From contig NZ_JANHLD010000002.1 of assembly GCF_028682455.1 (NCBI RefSeq), forward strand, positions 930,001-994,000: a DNA stretch of 64,000 nucleotides, in the 5' to 3' direction. The notes below the pieces were generated by a model. That model had not been told where the DNA came from and did no database searches. It saw only the letters and a list, made by a program, of their open reading frames with translations. Each line of letters starts with the position of its first letter. Within the stretch, counting starts at the first letter, position 1. This DNA is from Pseudomonas putida (lineage in GTDB: Bacteria > Pseudomonadota > Gammaproteobacteria > Pseudomonadales > Pseudomonadaceae). This document shows, one piece after another, positions 9,254 to 16,081 of the stretch. The position numbers and the translations under genes are program-made.

Positions 9254-9820
9254 TCAGCGGTCCAGCATGTGAATCAGGGCTTCGGCCTTGGGCCAGGGAC
9301 CGAACCCCGACGCGGGGTTGAGGTGACCGACCGCGCCCAGCTCGAGCAACTGGCTGCCCCAGCCGCGGGCCATGGCGCTGGCGGCTTCGAGGCTGGCCAG
9401 GTGATCGTTGCTGCTGGCCGCGACGATGCTCGGAAATGGCAGTCGCGCGCTCGGCAGCGGGCTCCAGCCATGACTGCGCAGGGTGTCGGGGCTTGGGTAG
9501 TTGGCAGGCCAGTGCGCCGCCAGGTCCGGGGGCGCCGCCAGCAGCGCGCCCTTGATCGGCCGCTGATAGCGTGCCGCCCAGTGGGCGACCATCAGCACAC
9601 CGGCGCTGTGCGCCACCAGCAGCACATCGCCGTCGATCTGCTCGAGCTCACGCTGGATCGCCTCGACCCGGGCGTTGCAATCGAGCCCGTCGACCTGCAG
9701 CGGCGGCACCGAACGCACCTTGGCCAGGCGGGCCTGGAGCAAGGTCTGCCAATGCTCGGCCACATGATCACGCAGGCCGGGAACGATCAGGACAGTAGCG
9801 GCGGTATGCAGTTTTTCCAC
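9254..9820 (-). CDS. RBBP9/YdeN-family serine hydrolase
   Basis: A 188-residue single-domain alpha/beta hydrolase. The N-terminal VLIVPGLRDHVAEHWQTLLQ and nucleophile motif LVAHSAGVLMVAHWA match the RBBP9/YdeN family, with Ser in the HSAG elbow; the aspartate is probably in SNDHLASL and the histidine in AVGHLNPASGFG. Cytosolic, no signal peptide. It lies 85 bases upstream of the DUF1302 gene on the same strand and diverges from an AraC regulator, so it may be the leader gene of the hydrophobic-substrate operon or a separate unit. An esterase role fits the acyl-CoA ligase and dehydrogenase downstream but is inference. Confidence 0.85.
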   Translation of the reverse strand: MEKLHTAATVLIVPGLRDHVAEHWQTLLQARLAKVRSVPPLQVDGLDCNARVEAIQRELEQIDGDVLLVAHSAGVLMVAHWAARYQRPIKGALLAAPPDLAAHWPANYPSPDTLRSHGWSPLPSARLPFPSIVAASSNDHLASLEAASAMARGWGSQLLELGAVGHLNPASGFGPWPKAEALIHMLDR

Positions 9821-9930
9821 GTCGGCACCTTGCTCAAGACAGTCCGCTCGCGAGTGTTGGCGAGCGTTTCTGGAGCCACAGTAATCACCCCTCCTCGCAG
9901 GCGCTTTACATTGAGCGTCAGTGACTTTTC

Positions 9931-10030
9931 ATTTGATGACAAACGCGAAGGCAGGCGACCGAACCGCCAGTACACCGGCCATTTGCGTCACACCGCCGGG
10001 CAGAAAACGGCTTCTCATTTGACGACACAC
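9931..10030. promoter_or_regulatory. Three direct repeats of ATTTG-(N)-CAC type between divergent genes
   Basis: Copies at 9931-9944 (ATTTGATGACAAAC), 9981-9994 (ATTTGCGTCACACC) and 10017-10030 (ATTTGACGACACAC) share the same orientation. The region separates the hydrolase/DUF1302 operon from the AraC-family gene, where AraC proteins usually bind direct repeats. A candidate operator; binding is not shown. Confidence 0.45.
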
Positions 10031-10042
10031 AGGCTATAAGAA

Positions 10043-10067
10043 GCGACCCGCCACAGAAGCGGGTCGC
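10043..10067 (+). other. 5' leader hairpin before the AraC-family gene
   Basis: Perfect 9-base-pair stem GCGACCCGC / GCGGGTCGC with a 7-base loop, ending 28 bases before the AraC-family ATG. No following T-run, so not a clear terminator; it could affect translation of the regulator mRNA or be a remnant of a repeat. Confidence 0.5.
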
Positions 10068-10095
10068 CTGATGAGAATGCGTGGAAAACAATAAA

Positions 10096-11106
10096 ATGAC
10101 CGCCCTCGTACGTGCTGCAAGCTTGACCAACTACCTGGAAGTATCCCGCCACCTGGGGCTCAATCCCCATGCCTTGCTGGCCCAGGTGGGCCTGAGCGCC
10201 GCGCTGCTCGACGACCCCAACCAGCGCCTGCCCGTTGCCAGTGTCATCACCCTGCTGGAAGAGTCTGCCCAGGCCAGTGGCTGTGAAACCTTCGGCCTGC
10301 GCATGGCCGAGCTGCGTCAGTTGTCGGATTTCGGCGAAATAAGCCTGCTGCTCAGCCACCAGCGTACCCTGCGCGATGCCCTCCAAGTGATCGTGCAGTA
10401 CCGTCATTTGCTCAATGACGCCCTGGCCATTCATATAGAAGAAGCCGGCAAGACCGTGATCATTCGCGAAGAAGTGGTCAGCGACCTGCCCCACCGGGGA
10501 CGCCAGTCCATCGAGCTGGCCATCGGTGTGATGCTGCGCCTGTGCGCCGCGCTGCTGGGCGCTCACTGGCACCCGATCAGCGCCAACTTCACCCACGCCG
10601 CCCCCGCCGACCTGTCGATCCACCGACGCATCTTCGGTTGCAAGCTGGTGTTTGGCAGCGAGTTCAACGGCATCGTCTGCCCGGCGGCCGACCTGGACAC
10701 CGCCAACCCGCTGGCCAACGAGGCCATGGCACGACTGGCGCAGCGCTACCTGGATACCTTGCAGGCAGGCGGCAAGCTGTCGCTGGAACTGGAAATGCGC
10801 AAGACGATCTACCTGCTGCTGCCCATGGGCCGCGCCACCATCGAACAGGTGGCGCAGACCCAGGGCATGAACGTGCGCACCCTGCAACGGCGCCTGGAGG
10901 AAATCGGCGTCACGTTCAGCGACCTGATCAATGGCGTGCGCCGCGACCTGGTGATCCGCTACCTGGAAAACCCCAACTATTCACTGGGGCGCATAGCCGA
11001 CATGCTGGGGTACTCGATGCCCAGCTCCTTCACCCGCTGGTTCATCGCCCAGTTCGGCATGCCGCCGGCCACCTGGCGGGCCCAACATGGCGTGCAGATG
11101 CGCTAG
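10096..11106 (+). CDS. AraC-family transcriptional regulator (arabinose-binding-domain type)
   Basis: A 336-residue regulator beginning MTALVRAASLTNYLEVSRHLG; this start is preferred over the in-frame GTG at 10081 because related OruR-like regulators begin with this sequence, although no strong ribosome site separates them. Residues 1-200 form the ligand-binding domain of the AraC/OruR subgroup, and the C-terminal pair of helix-turn-helices is seen in TIEQVAQTQGMNVRTLQRRLEE and SLGRIADMLGYSMPSSFTRWF. It diverges from the hydrolase/DUF1302 operon and probably controls it in response to an acid or lipid ligand. Its stop overlaps the convergent recombinase stop. Confidence 0.88.
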   Translation: MTALVRAASLTNYLEVSRHLGLNPHALLAQVGLSAALLDDPNQRLPVASVITLLEESAQASGCETFGLRMAELRQLSDFGEISLLLSHQRTLRDALQVIVQYRHLLNDALAIHIEEAGKTVIIREEVVSDLPHRGRQSIELAIGVMLRLCAALLGAHWHPISANFTHAAPADLSIHRRIFGCKLVFGSEFNGIVCPAADLDTANPLANEAMARLAQRYLDTLQAGGKLSLELEMRKTIYLLLPMGRATIEQVAQTQGMNVRTLQRRLEEIGVTFSDLINGVRRDLVIRYLENPNYSLGRIADMLGYSMPSSFTRWFIAQFGMPPATWRAQHGVQMR

Positions 11107-12017
11107 TAGTCGTAGCGGTCGACGGCACGCCGGCGCTCGTTGTCATCGCGCATGTCGTAGTTGGCGGTAGTCTGGATATTGGTGTGGTGGGCCAGCTTTT
11201 GTGCGATCGACAGGTCGTGCTCCTCGATCACCCGGGTGATGAACGAGCGGCGAAAATCGTGCGGCATGATCTTGACCCCCACCTGGGTGCCGCGCTGGCG
11301 GGCAATGTAGTAGATCGCATGCTTGGTGATGCGCTCGCGGGTGATGTGGCTGCCACGGCGGATGCGATTGAAGAGGAAATCGTCGTCAGCCTGGCCCTCT
11401 GGCAGGTGCTCGCGGCGAAAGGCCAGCCAGGCGTTGAGCTTGTCGAACGCCCAGGTGGGCGCGTACTTGATCAGTTGCTTGTTGCCCTTGCCGAGGACCT
11501 GCAGGCTACGCTCGTGGAAATCGACCTGGGCGAGGCTCAGGTTGACCGACTCGGATTTGCGCATGCCGGTGCCATACAGCAAGGCGATCACCGCGGCATC
11601 GCGCAACCCCTGCGGACGAGGGTCGGCGGCGCAGGCATCCATCAGTTCGCGGATCAGGCTGCGCTTGAGGTTGCGCCCGGTGGGCAGGCGGCTGCCCTGG
11701 GTCGGCTTGACCGTGCGGATGCGCAACAACTGTTCCTGGTCGATCAGGCCCAGGCGCCAGGCCTCGTTCATCACCCCGCGCACGGCGTTGACGTACAGCG
11801 AAGAGGTGTTGGGGGCATAGCCGTCGGACCGCAAGGCGGCAACCAGTGCCGTGACATGACCCGGTTCAAGCTGGTGCCAGGGCACCTCGACGATGTCGCA
11901 ATCCTCGAAACCCAGCCGGTCGGCGGCATCCTGGAGGATGTACTTCATGGTCAGCTGGCTGGAAGGCGCCAAACGGGCGAGGTATTGCAGCAAGGGGTTG
12001 TGCAGTGAATCGGACAA
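11103..12017 (-). CDS. Solitary tyrosine recombinase / site-specific integrase
   Basis: A 304-residue phage-integrase-family recombinase. The N-terminal SAM-like core-binding domain (about residues 5-105) is followed by a catalytic domain with the first Arg in LLYGTGMRKSES, Lys in LGKGNKQL, the HDFRR box, the second His in LAHHTNIQ and the nucleophile Tyr in TANYDMRDDN, so all catalytic residues appear intact. The start is probably TTG at 12017 behind AGGA. No excisionase, tRNA, flanking direct repeat or phage gene is nearby and base composition matches its neighbours, so it looks like a resident chromosomal recombinase and not the end of an island. Confidence 0.87.
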   Translation of the reverse strand: MSDSLHNPLLQYLARLAPSSQLTMKYILQDAADRLGFEDCDIVEVPWHQLEPGHVTALVAALRSDGYAPNTSSLYVNAVRGVMNEAWRLGLIDQEQLLRIRTVKPTQGSRLPTGRNLKRSLIRELMDACAADPRPQGLRDAAVIALLYGTGMRKSESVNLSLAQVDFHERSLQVLGKGNKQLIKYAPTWAFDKLNAWLAFRREHLPEGQADDDFLFNRIRRGSHITRERITKHAIYYIARQRGTQVGVKIMPHDFRRSFITRVIEEHDLSIAQKLAHHTNIQTTANYDMRDDNERRRAVDRYDY

Positions 12018-12040
12018 ACCGGAAATCCTGTAAAACTGAA

Positions 12041-12096
12041 GTCATAATGACTGCATCAGGTCATTTTGACTTGAATCGACCAGGGTCTAAATGACC
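12041..12096 (+). promoter_or_regulatory. Three NorR-type enhancer sites upstream of ppyR-nnrS
   Basis: Three inverted-repeat sites are seen: GTCATAATGAC at 12041-12051, GTCATTTTGAC at 12060-12070, and GTCTAAATGAC at 12085-12095, which extended by a base each side reads GGT-N7-ACC. Centres are 19 and 25 bases apart. NorR of E. coli binds GTCA-N3-TGAC/GT-N7-AC sites in threes and Ralstonia NorR binds GGT-N7-ACC. Their position 40-100 bases upstream of a sigma-54-like element matches a nitric-oxide-responsive enhancer. Confidence 0.7.
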
Positions 12097-12125
12097 CACA
12101 TCATGACCAGGCCCTTGATAGACAA

Positions 12126-12153
12126 CAGGTTTATACCTGGCACGTTTCGTGAT
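12126..12153 (+). promoter_or_regulatory. Sigma-54-like promoter of ppyR-nnrS, overlapped by a short dyad
   Basis: CTGGCACG at 12137-12144 is a perfect -24 element; four bases later GTGAT at 12149-12153 occupies the -12 position, differing from TTGCW at two bases including the normally invariant C. The dyad CAGGT-TTAT-ACCTG at 12126-12139 overlaps the -24 element. The ppyR ATG lies about 43 bases downstream. Expected promoter strength is uncertain because of the -12 mismatch. Confidence 0.5.
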
Positions 12154-12195
12154 GTTACCTCATCAGTCCTACCGGAATCGATTGAGGGCAAAATC

Positions 12196-12444
12196 ATGGC
12201 CACCCTGTTCAGTCACCCCCGCCGCCTGTTGCTGCTGTCTAGCTACCTGCTGTTGGCCGGCCTCGCCCTGCTGACCGTTGGTCTGTTGCTCGCCTACGGC
12301 TGGCAGGCTCGCCTGGCGATTGCCACCCAGGTACTGGGCCACAGCCTGGTGATCCTCGGGCCGACCCTGCTCAAGGTTGGGTACGTATTGCGCCTGGTCG
12401 CCCAACATCAACTGCACAAGGAGTGCCCTCATGCACTGGCTTGA
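12196..12444 (+). CDS. ppyR: PpyR-like small membrane protein
   Basis: An 82-residue protein with two membrane helices (about 11-36 and 42-66) starting at the ATG at 12196 behind GAGGG; the frame is open to 12091 but that region holds regulatory sites. HSLVILGPTLLKVGYVLRLVAQHQL is very like the P. aeruginosa PpyR protein (psl and pyoverdine operon regulator), which also precedes an nnrS gene near the flavohaemoglobin locus. It overlaps nnrS by 14 bases, so the two are co-translated. Role in the membrane is not established; the NorR-type sites upstream suggest nitric-oxide induction. Confidence 0.78.
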   Translation: MATLFSHPRRLLLLSSYLLLAGLALLTVGLLLAYGWQARLAIATQVLGHSLVILGPTLLKVGYVLRLVAQHQLHKECPHALA

Positions 12445-13597
12445 ACAACAGCCACTCTGGCGACTGGGCTTTCGCCCGTTCTTTCTCGCCGGCAGCGTCT
12501 TCGCGCTGCTGGCGATCCTGCTCTGGGCCCTCTGGCTGACAGGGGCGATTGGCCTTGCGCCGGGCGGCGGGATGCTGGCCTGGCACCGGCACGAGATGCT
12601 GTTCGGCTTTGGCGCGGCAATCATTGCCGGCTTCCTGCTCACTGCGGTGCAGAACTGGAGCGGCCTGCCCGGGCTCAAGGGGCGCCCGCTGCTGGCGCTG
12701 GTGCTGGTCTGGCTGGCGGCGCGCCTGGCCTGGTTCAGCCCCCTGCCCTTGCCCGCGCTGGTCGTGCTGCAGGCAATGTTCCTGCCGCTGGTGGCGCTGA
12801 CACTGGCCCGGCCGATCATCCGCCGCAAACTGCGCAACAATTATCCGATCATCGTCATGGTGCTGCTGCTCGCCGGCTGCCAGTGGCTGGCCCTGGCAGG
12901 CCTGCTGCAGGCTGACGAGGCACTGCAACGGCGCGGCACACTGGCCGGGTTGTGGCTGATCGGGGCATTGATGACCGTGCTTGGCGGGCGGGTCATTCCC
13001 TTTTTTACCCAGCGCGGCCTCGGGCTGGCTACGCAGCCGGCGGCCAGGCCCTGGCTGGAGCGCCTGACCCTGGTCGTCAGCCTGGGCGTGGCGCTGCTGA
13101 CCGCGGCTGGCTTCAACCAGGTGCCGACGCTGCCGATGGCCGGCGCCTTCCTGCTGCTCAGCGTCTTGCACGGACTGCGGCTGAGGCGCTGGTACGCACC
13201 GGGGGTGCGCAAGGTACCGCTGCTGTGGTCGCTGCACCTGGCGTACCTGTGGCTGCTGCTGGCGAGCCTGGGCATGGCGGCCTGGCACCTGGGGCTGGGC
13301 CTGAACCAGAGCCTGGCCAGCCATGCCCTGAGCGTCGGCGCCATGAGCGCGATGATCGTGGCCATGATGGCACGGGTGAGCCTCGGCCACACCGGCAGGC
13401 CCCTGCAGGTACCGGCGGCGATTGTCGGCGCCTTTGTCCTGGTACAACTGGCGGCGCTGCTGCGGATCGGCCTGGTGCCCTTCAGCAGTTGGGGGCTGGG
13501 CCTCTCGGCACTCTGCTGGGTGCTGGCGTTCGCGTTGTTCGTGCGCCACTACGCGCCGATTCTCTGCGCGGCGCGGGTGGATGGCCAGCAGGGTTGA
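12431..13597 (+). CDS. nnrS: NnrS family haem/copper-type membrane protein
   Basis: A 388-residue polytopic inner-membrane protein of the NnrS family, linked to tolerance of nitric oxide stress and to denitrification. It starts at ATG 12431 behind AAGGAG, inside the end of ppyR. The sequence is almost entirely hydrophobic with about 12 helices; conserved His-bearing segments such as LAWHRHEMLFGFGAAIIAGFLLTAVQNWSG (family signature), LGGRVIPFFTQRGLG and HALSVGAMSAMIVAMMARVSLGHTGR are visible. Expression is probably driven with ppyR from the sigma-54/NorR-type region upstream. No nitric oxide reductase genes lie in the window. Confidence 0.92.
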   Translation: MHWLEQQPLWRLGFRPFFLAGSVFALLAILLWALWLTGAIGLAPGGGMLAWHRHEMLFGFGAAIIAGFLLTAVQNWSGLPGLKGRPLLALVLVWLAARLAWFSPLPLPALVVLQAMFLPLVALTLARPIIRRKLRNNYPIIVMVLLLAGCQWLALAGLLQADEALQRRGTLAGLWLIGALMTVLGGRVIPFFTQRGLGLATQPAARPWLERLTLVVSLGVALLTAAGFNQVPTLPMAGAFLLLSVLHGLRLRRWYAPGVRKVPLLWSLHLAYLWLLLASLGMAAWHLGLGLNQSLASHALSVGAMSAMIVAMMARVSLGHTGRPLQVPAAIVGAFVLVQLAALLRIGLVPFSSWGLGLSALCWVLAFALFVRHYAPILCAARVDGQQG

Positions 13598-13654
13598 GCC
13601 CCGGCGCGGCCACATGGGCTACAGTTGCCGGAGTCCCCTTTATGCAGAGGCCCC

Positions 13655-14302
13655 ATGGCTTTTCACCGCCTGTCCCGCAGCCACCCGCGCCTGAGTCTCG
13701 CCGCCCTCACCGGTGTAGTGGGCGGCTGGCTGGTACCGGCAAATGACTGGATCGAACACGTACTGATCGGCTGGAACATCGGGGTCTGGTTGTATCTGCT
13801 GCTGATCCTGTGGCTGACCCTGAGCGCCAACCCCGACAAGGTGCGCAAGGTCGCCAGCATCGAGGACGAGAACGCGGGCCTGGTGCTGTTCACCGTCAGC
13901 ATTGCCGCGATCGCCAGCCTGGCGGCGGTGACCCTGCAACTGGTGGCCGGCGCCGCACAGAGTGACGGCCCCAACCTTGCGCACTACGCCTTTACCGGTT
14001 TCACCGTGGCCGGATCCTGGCTGCTGATCGGCACCATCTTCAGCCTGCACTACGCCCACCTGTTCTACACCACCACCGCGCCCTCGCCGTTGCTGCGCTT
14101 CGCCGATGGCGAACGCCACCCCGACTACTGGGACTTCCACTACTTCTCCTTCACCCTCAGCGTGGCGGTGCAGACCTCGGATGTGGGGGTTGCCGGGCGT
14201 AGCATGCGCCGGGTGGTGCTGGCCCATTCATTGGTAGGCTTTGTGTTCAACACCGCAATACTGGGCTTTACCATCAACATGGCGGCCGCCTTGCTCAATT
14301 GA
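13655..14302 (+). CDS. DUF1345 membrane protein
   Basis: A 215-residue inner-membrane protein with about five helices, beginning [20 protein letters not shown] at ATG 13655 behind AGAGG. Conserved DUF1345 blocks are visible: [57 protein letters not shown] and a final helix near [17 protein letters not shown]. It follows nnrS by 57 bases and may share its transcript, though its own promoter is possible. The 3' end overlaps the convergent aminotransferase gene by 75 bases. Function of the family is unknown. Confidence 0.85.
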   Translation: MAFHRLSRSHPRLSLAALTGVVGGWLVPANDWIEHVLIGWNIGVWLYLLLILWLTLSANPDKVRKVASIEDENAGLVLFTVSIAAIASLAAVTLQLVAGAAQSDGPNLAHYAFTGFTVAGSWLLIGTIFSLHYAHLFYTTTAPSPLLRFADGERHPDYWDFHYFSFTLSVAVQTSDVGVAGRSMRRVVLAHSLVGFVFNTAILGFTINMAAALLN

Positions 14303-15484
14303 TGCCTGGCCTTCCAGCACTTGCATGGCGCACACGGCGATGCGCCGGCAGGCCTGCTCCAGGCGCTCGCTGTCGAGCACCAGGCCAAGACGCAGGTGCC
14401 CGGCGGCGCTGGGCCCGAAGGCATCGCCCGCCAGTACCGACACCCCGTGTTCCTCCAGCAGGCGCTCGGCGAACGCCTGGGCGCCCAGCCCCGTTTCACG
14501 AATATCGATCATCACGAACATGCCGCCGTCAGGCGTGTGGACCCGCACCCCGGGGCAACCGGCCAGGCTCGCACACACCCGGTCGCGGCGCTCGCGGTAG
14601 GTATCGCGCATCTGCCGCACCTGGGGCAGGTCCTGCTCCAGTGCCAACTGCGCCGCATCCTGGATGAAGTCCGGCAGCCCATACAGCATGCACAGTGCAA
14701 GGTTGCTCAGGTGCGCGCCCAGCGCCTGGGGACCGATCACCCAGCCTACCCGCCAGCCCGCCATGGCATGGGACTTGGAAAGACTGTTGATGGTCGCCGT
14801 GCGTTCGGCCATGCCGGGCAGGCTGGCCGGGCTGAAGTGCTCGCCCTCGAACAGCAGCTCGCTGTATACCTCATCGCTGATCAGCCACAGGTCGTGGTCG
14901 ATGCAGATCCGCGCCAAGCGTTCCCAGGTGGACCGGGGCAGGCTGGCACCCGTCGGGTTGTGCGGGCTGTTGAACAACAGTGCACGGGTGCGCGGCGTGA
15001 CGCGCGCGGCCACATCGGCAGGGTCGACGCGAAAGCCCTGCTCCGGCTTGACCGCCACCGGCACCACCCGGGCGCCACAGGCGCCGAACACCGCTTCGTA
15101 GGTGACGTACATGGGCTCGGCGACAATCACTTCGTCGCCCGGATTGAACAGGCACTGCGCCACGCCATACAACGCACACTGCGCCCCCGCCAGCACCACC
15201 ACGTTCTGCGCAGCGACCGGCTGGCCGCTCTGGCGGGTTTGATGGGCGGCGATAGCCCGGCGCAAGCCCGGACTGCCCTGTACATCGGCGTAATGGGTAC
15301 GGCCTGCACGCAGGCTGTCGATGGCCGCCTCGACGATGGGTGGCGGGGTGTCGAAGTCCGGATCGCCAATCGACAGCAGAAAGATCTCGCGCCCCTGGCT
15401 TTGCAGTTCGACCGCGCGGTAGTGAATATTCCAGGCAGCAGCGCCGTCACCGGCGATATGTTGGGTGAGCGCGGAATAACGCAT
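14228..15484 (-). CDS. aruH: Class I PLP aminotransferase, AruH-like (arginine:pyruvate transaminase)
   Basis: A 418-residue fold-type I transaminase beginning [24 protein letters not shown] at ATG 15484 behind AAGGAG. The PLP lysine is in [16 protein letters not shown] and [12 protein letters not shown] is the substrate/cofactor loop. The N-terminal sequence and [20 protein letters not shown] closely resemble P. aeruginosa AruH, which moves the alpha-amino group of arginine to pyruvate in the transaminase route of arginine use; no aruI partner is in the window, so substrate is less sure. About 25 residues after VLEGQ exceed the usual end and are encoded inside the convergent DUF1345 gene. 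Confidence 0.82.
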   Translation of the reverse strand: MRYSALTQHIAGDGAAAWNIHYRAVELQSQGREIFLLSIGDPDFDTPPPIVEAAIDSLRAGRTHYADVQGSPGLRRAIAAHQTRQSGQPVAAQNVVVLAGAQCALYGVAQCLFNPGDEVIVAEPMYVTYEAVFGACGARVVPVAVKPEQGFRVDPADVAARVTPRTRALLFNSPHNPTGASLPRSTWERLARICIDHDLWLISDEVYSELLFEGEHFSPASLPGMAERTATINSLSKSHAMAGWRVGWVIGPQALGAHLSNLALCMLYGLPDFIQDAAQLALEQDLPQVRQMRDTYRERRDRVCASLAGCPGVRVHTPDGGMFVMIDIRETGLGAQAFAERLLEEHGVSVLAGDAFGPSAAGHLRLGLVLDSERLEQACRRIAVCAMQVLEGQASIEQGGRHVDGKAQYCGVEHKAYQ

Positions 15485-15816
15485 GGCGGGTCTCCTTGAC
15501 TGAACCTGGCGCGCCGTTGTTCTGGCCGTTTGTCTGAAAGTTTCCCAGGCAAGCATCCCAGCCGACTGCCGGTAAAAATAGCAGAACGGCCAAGGCCCAC
15601 CCGGGGAATCTTTGCCGGCAAACGTTTGCCGTTGCAGGCCGTTCATCCAGGCCTGCGGCACCGCGACCGAGACGTGGTTCAAAGAATCGCAAAAAGGTCA
15701 TCGGCACGGGCAGACACTGCCGCCAGCAGTGCTATGTTTAGGATTCTCGCAAGGTCCCAGGGCCTGCACCCACCTCGACCCGATCACCCTGTTGTTCACC
15801 CTACAAGGAGGCCGGC
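15485..15816. other. 332-base divergent intergenic region
   Basis: No gene is seen. It holds the promoters of the aminotransferase (minus) and the DUF1652-like gene (plus), overlapping palindromes at 15611-15631, and a 7-base-pair dyad GCAGGCC / GGCCTGC at 15634-15656. Confidence 0.7.
15611..15631. promoter_or_regulatory. Overlapping palindromes, LacI-family operator type
   Basis: CGGCAAACGTTTGCCG at 15616-15631 is a perfect 16-base palindrome with a central CG, the format bound by LacI/GalR-family repressors; TTTGCCGGCAAA at 15611-15622 is a second perfect palindrome sharing one half-site. No LacI-family gene is in the window. Confidence 0.55.
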
Positions 15817-16077
15817 ATGAACAAACTTACGTTTCCCAACGCTTGCCAGGTGATGCGCTGGCATTTTCATCCGCTGGGGTTCGAGGCCAGCATGGACGCG
15901 CCGCGCAGCATGGTTGCCCGCCTGTTCGACCGCGCCACCGGTGAAACGCTACTGGCCATCGCCGGCATTCCCTGCGCCACGGTGATGCCGGCTGCCGATG
16001 TCGAACGCATCATCGAAGCGGTCGAGGCCGAACTCGACGCCTTCGAGCCTTCCTGTAACCTGCGCGCGGTCGGCTAG
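15817..16077 (+). CDS. Small DUF1652-like protein
   Basis: An 86-residue soluble protein with an excellent ribosome site (AAGGAGG) before ATG 15817. The layout ACQVMRWHFHPLGFEASMDAPRSMVARLFD then GETLLAIAGIPCATVMPAADVERIIEAVEAEL resembles the DUF1652 family of small Pseudomonas proteins: an N-terminal helix ending in a hydrophobic/His turn, a three-strand sheet and a C-terminal helix. Another DUF1652 member occurs at 44608-44868 in this window. No catalytic motif, signal or membrane segment. Function unknown; assignment to the family is by pattern and moderately sure. Confidence 0.7.
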   Translation: MNKLTFPNACQVMRWHFHPLGFEASMDAPRSMVARLFDRATGETLLAIAGIPCATVMPAADVERIIEAVEAELDAFEPSCNLRAVG

Positions 16078-16081
16078 ACGT

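Noticed and set aside
12115..12128. TTGAT-AGAC-AACAG as an ANR/FNR box before ppyR
   Set aside because: The right half does not match ATCAA, and the NorR-type sites explain the region better.
11103..12195. Genomic island boundary at the recombinase
   Set aside because: No tRNA, direct repeats, composition change or mobile genes were found.
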